A DNA stretch of 64,000 nucleotides from Branchiostoma floridae. Lineage: Eukaryota; Chordata; Leptocardii; Amphioxiformes; Branchiostomatidae. Below are positions 61,695-64,000 of the stretch, piece after piece; within the stretch, counting starts at the first letter, position 1, and each line of letters opens with the position of its first letter. The stretch spans positions 426,726 through 490,725 of the forward strand of contig NW_023365723.1 in NCBI RefSeq assembly GCF_000003815.2, in the 5' to 3' direction. The notes under the pieces were generated by a model. The model was not told the origin of the DNA and did no database searches. It saw only the letters and a program-made list of their open reading frames with translations. The translations under genes were made by a program, and so were the position numbers.

Positions 61695-62486
61695 TCAATG
61701 AAGATGTATCGATTTCATTTTTGTGACAAGTGTAAACGTCTTCTATTTTTGACACTTTTATGTTTATCTTAATTCATAAATCGACAATATGGTAACACTG
61801 TAGGATTATGCTTTATTTCAAATTTTGAAAAAGTACTATGAAGACGTATTTGTAGCTATACTGTATCTTGCTCTTGTTAAAAAACCGAAATGCTTATTGT
61901 TTAGTCCTATACTCCACATGGTATCCGATCCAGAGGCTAGTTTGTGCCTTGTATTTTCGAGTTTTTCTTGGTGTCTTGGGTCTTGGGGTATAAAGTCGGT
62001 ATCACCTGTTCTTGTTAGAGACTGTGAAGAAAATCAGGTCAAATAAAGCTTTGCTGCTAAAAAATAAATAGTTTTCATCCCACTTCTTTTTCTTCTTGAC
62101 CAATTATAACACATGTTATAAAAACTACCAACTAAGACCACGACGCACTAGGGAACTCTATTGACATTTTTTTTCTGTCTATTCGGATAAAATGTAACTA
62201 TGCAGTAGATAAGACATGCATGCCAAAACTAATACATGTATGCAATTTCATGTGTACATTGTCGAATGGCAGAGATTTCTTGATACCGATCTTGAAAGAC
62301 TAAGGCCATTTTTGTGGAAGATAGACCGCAATAACATTATCTTTTATAGCCCTGGATGTATACGTGAGGATGGCATAAATAAAGGGGGAGGGGGGGCTGC
62401 CGATGAAAATAAGAAAATAAAGAAAATCAATGGACTCTAAGCCTTCTCACATTAGTCAGGACGCATGTGCGGCGACAGGAATTCTA

Positions 62487-64000
62487 GGTAATATGTCAAA
62501 GCACTTACACTACGAATTGAACGTTTACTCCCTTTCCTAATACACGAAGAAAAAACAGGATTTGTTAAACAGAGATATATAGGGACAAACATCAGGCGTA
62601 TTTATGACACAATAGATTATTACGATAAAAAGAAGGAAGCGGGATTGTTGATGTTTCTGGACTTCAAAAAAGCTTATGATAGTATCGAACACTCCTTCAT
62701 ACTAAAAGTACTAGAAACTGTAAACTTTGGACACAATATGATCAAATGGGTTAAATTGCTATACACTGATATAACAAGCTGTGTGCTTAATAATGGCTAT
62801 ATATCTCCATGGTTAGTGTCATAGAGTGTAAGGCAGGGGGATCCACTGTCATCTAGCTTGTTTATGATCTGTATGGAAATGTTAGCTTCAGCAGTTAGAG
62901 CAGATATAAACATAAAAGGTTTACAAGTGTATGGAAGAATACAAAAACTTTCAATGTACGCAGACGACATGACATCACTACTACTAGATATACCATCTGC
63001 ACTGAACCTGTTAGAAACGGTGAACCTCTTTAAGGATTGTAGTGGTCTTGATCTAAATTATGGAAAAACTGAAGCTATGTGGATAGGCTCAAACAAAGGT
63101 AGACAAGATAAGCCACTCCCTATCCGTTGGCCTGACGGTTCCATTAAAGCACTGGGCGCGCACTTTGACCATGACAAACATAGATCTTATAAAGAAGACC
63201 TTGATAAGAATTATACAAAAATGGTACAAGCGTGCAGCATATGGAAACAACGAAACTTGACCTTGATTGGTCGGATATTGATTGTGAAAACCATCGGCAT
63301 CTCTAAGTTGATCTATATTTGTTCAGTCATGCATGTCCCTCCCCAATTTGTGAAACAAGTAAACGAATACATATTCAAGTATATCTGGCGAGAGAAACCT
63401 CCAAAAGTAAAAATGAAAACTCTGATTGGCAAAAAATGTCAAGGTGGACTTAAAATGATCGATTTTAATGTAATGAACAAGGCCTTAAAAGCCAAATGGA
63501 TTAAAAGATTTGTCATGGACCCATCAAAAGAAAAAAAGCACTGTTTGCAAGATGGGGAGGCTTCTTGTTGTTCCGATGCAATTACGCTACTTCTCAGTTA
63601 AATCTTAACGACATGCCCCCATTTTACAAAGATGTTTTAGTTGCATGGGAAGAAGTGATGGAATATGAACCCAAAACACACAAATATGTTCGCAAGTTTT
63701 GTGGAATAATAGATTTATTTTAGTAAAGAATGCACCAATATATTACAATTATCTATCTGAACGATTTGTTGTACGAGGATGGATCTTTTCTTACAAACAA
63801 AGACCTACACAATTTATATGGTTTTGACCATGGATTCAAGACAAATAATGATTTTCAATTCTATAAAAGCGGCAATACCAAAAAATTGGAAAGATAATAT
63901 TAAAAAGAATGGGAAAAAGTGCACCTCTAAAAATATCATTGAATACACGGAGAGAATCCATCCCCTCACAACAACATGTAAACAGAAAAATAAAATCGAA
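62487..64000 (+). mobile_element. L1/Tx1-type LINE reverse transcriptase, truncated and interrupted
   Basis: Reads LRIERLLPFLIHEEKTGFVK, RYIGTNIRRIYDTIDYYDKK, LLMFLDFKKAYDSIEHSF (RT block A), NNGYISPWLVS, TAG at 62,822-62,824, VRQGDPLSSSLFMICMEMLA (block B), MYADDMTSLLLD (YADD catalytic pair) and LDLNYGKTEAMWIGS. A frameshift near 63,536 continues as ARWGGFLLFRCNYATSQLNL. Endonuclease is missing upstream; the downstream part runs past the window in broken frames. Order and spacing fit the L1/Tx1 clade. Confidence 0.8.

Noticed and set aside
62858-63601. Stand-alone 247-aa gene
   Set aside because: It is the downstream part of the LINE reverse transcriptase after the TAG at 62,822, not a separate gene.
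1-64000. Virus-derived sequence or toxin gene
   Set aside because: No capsid, envelope, integrase-type provirus or toxin pattern was seen; the RT-bearing pieces fit LINE, Penelope and DIRS retroelements.

Overview
The window looks like repeat-rich nuclear DNA of an invertebrate deuterostome. A lancelet (Branchiostoma) is my best guess. This rests on exon-sized ORFs with GT-AG borders, a tRNA-derived SINE, and Penelope, DIRS, L1/Tx1, piggyBac, CACTA, hAT and Tc1-like remnants, plus two 100-base N gaps. It is not bacterial: no operons, no rRNA or tRNA genes, no long ORFs. The species call is inference and was not tested by search.

Positions 1-55,950 are a mosaic of low-copy duplicated gene pieces, almost all on the minus strand. 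The same exons recur at different places, each copy cut or broken differently. One family has a 45-bp coding minisatellite (copies near 2.5, 11.6 and 40.8 kb). Its first exon survives at 12.4 and 41.4 kb and its last two exons at 1.7-2.1 and 31.1-31.4 kb. All joins between these exons keep one reading frame. Just downstream of the last exons (minus strand), a TATA-promoted ORF and a SWIM-like exon recur at 0.8-1.6 and 30.1-31.0 kb. A second exon set (a PGNYAREFF exon, an acidic exon and a Gln/Gly 24-bp array exon) occurs at 8.4-9.7 and 25.6-26.8 kb, with pieces at 5.9 and 45 kb. Recognisable domains are HECT (18.6-19.2 kb), ParB-like (40.0-40.5 and 45.5-45.8 kb), OTU-like (51.0-51.3 kb), BEN-like (14.8-15.0 kb) and weak C2H2 finger remnants. 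Transposase pieces lie between them.

From 15,986 to 18,242 there is an element whose two arms are satellite arrays in opposite orientation. Directly beside it is a 5'-truncated Penelope-like element that begins with a perfect 39-bp palindrome and ends with a hammerhead-ribozyme-like motif.

From 56 kb the character changes. A plus-strand gene with three exons in phase (56,193-60,878) ends at a stop codon and an AATAAA signal. Its last intron holds a hairpin MITE and a 1.9-kb TTAA-flanked inverted-repeat element that carries a LINE 3' piece. The window ends inside an L1/Tx1-type reverse transcriptase (62.5-64.0 kb).

There is no clear pathway linking the genes. The main pattern is repeated duplication and decay of transposon-associated multi-domain genes.
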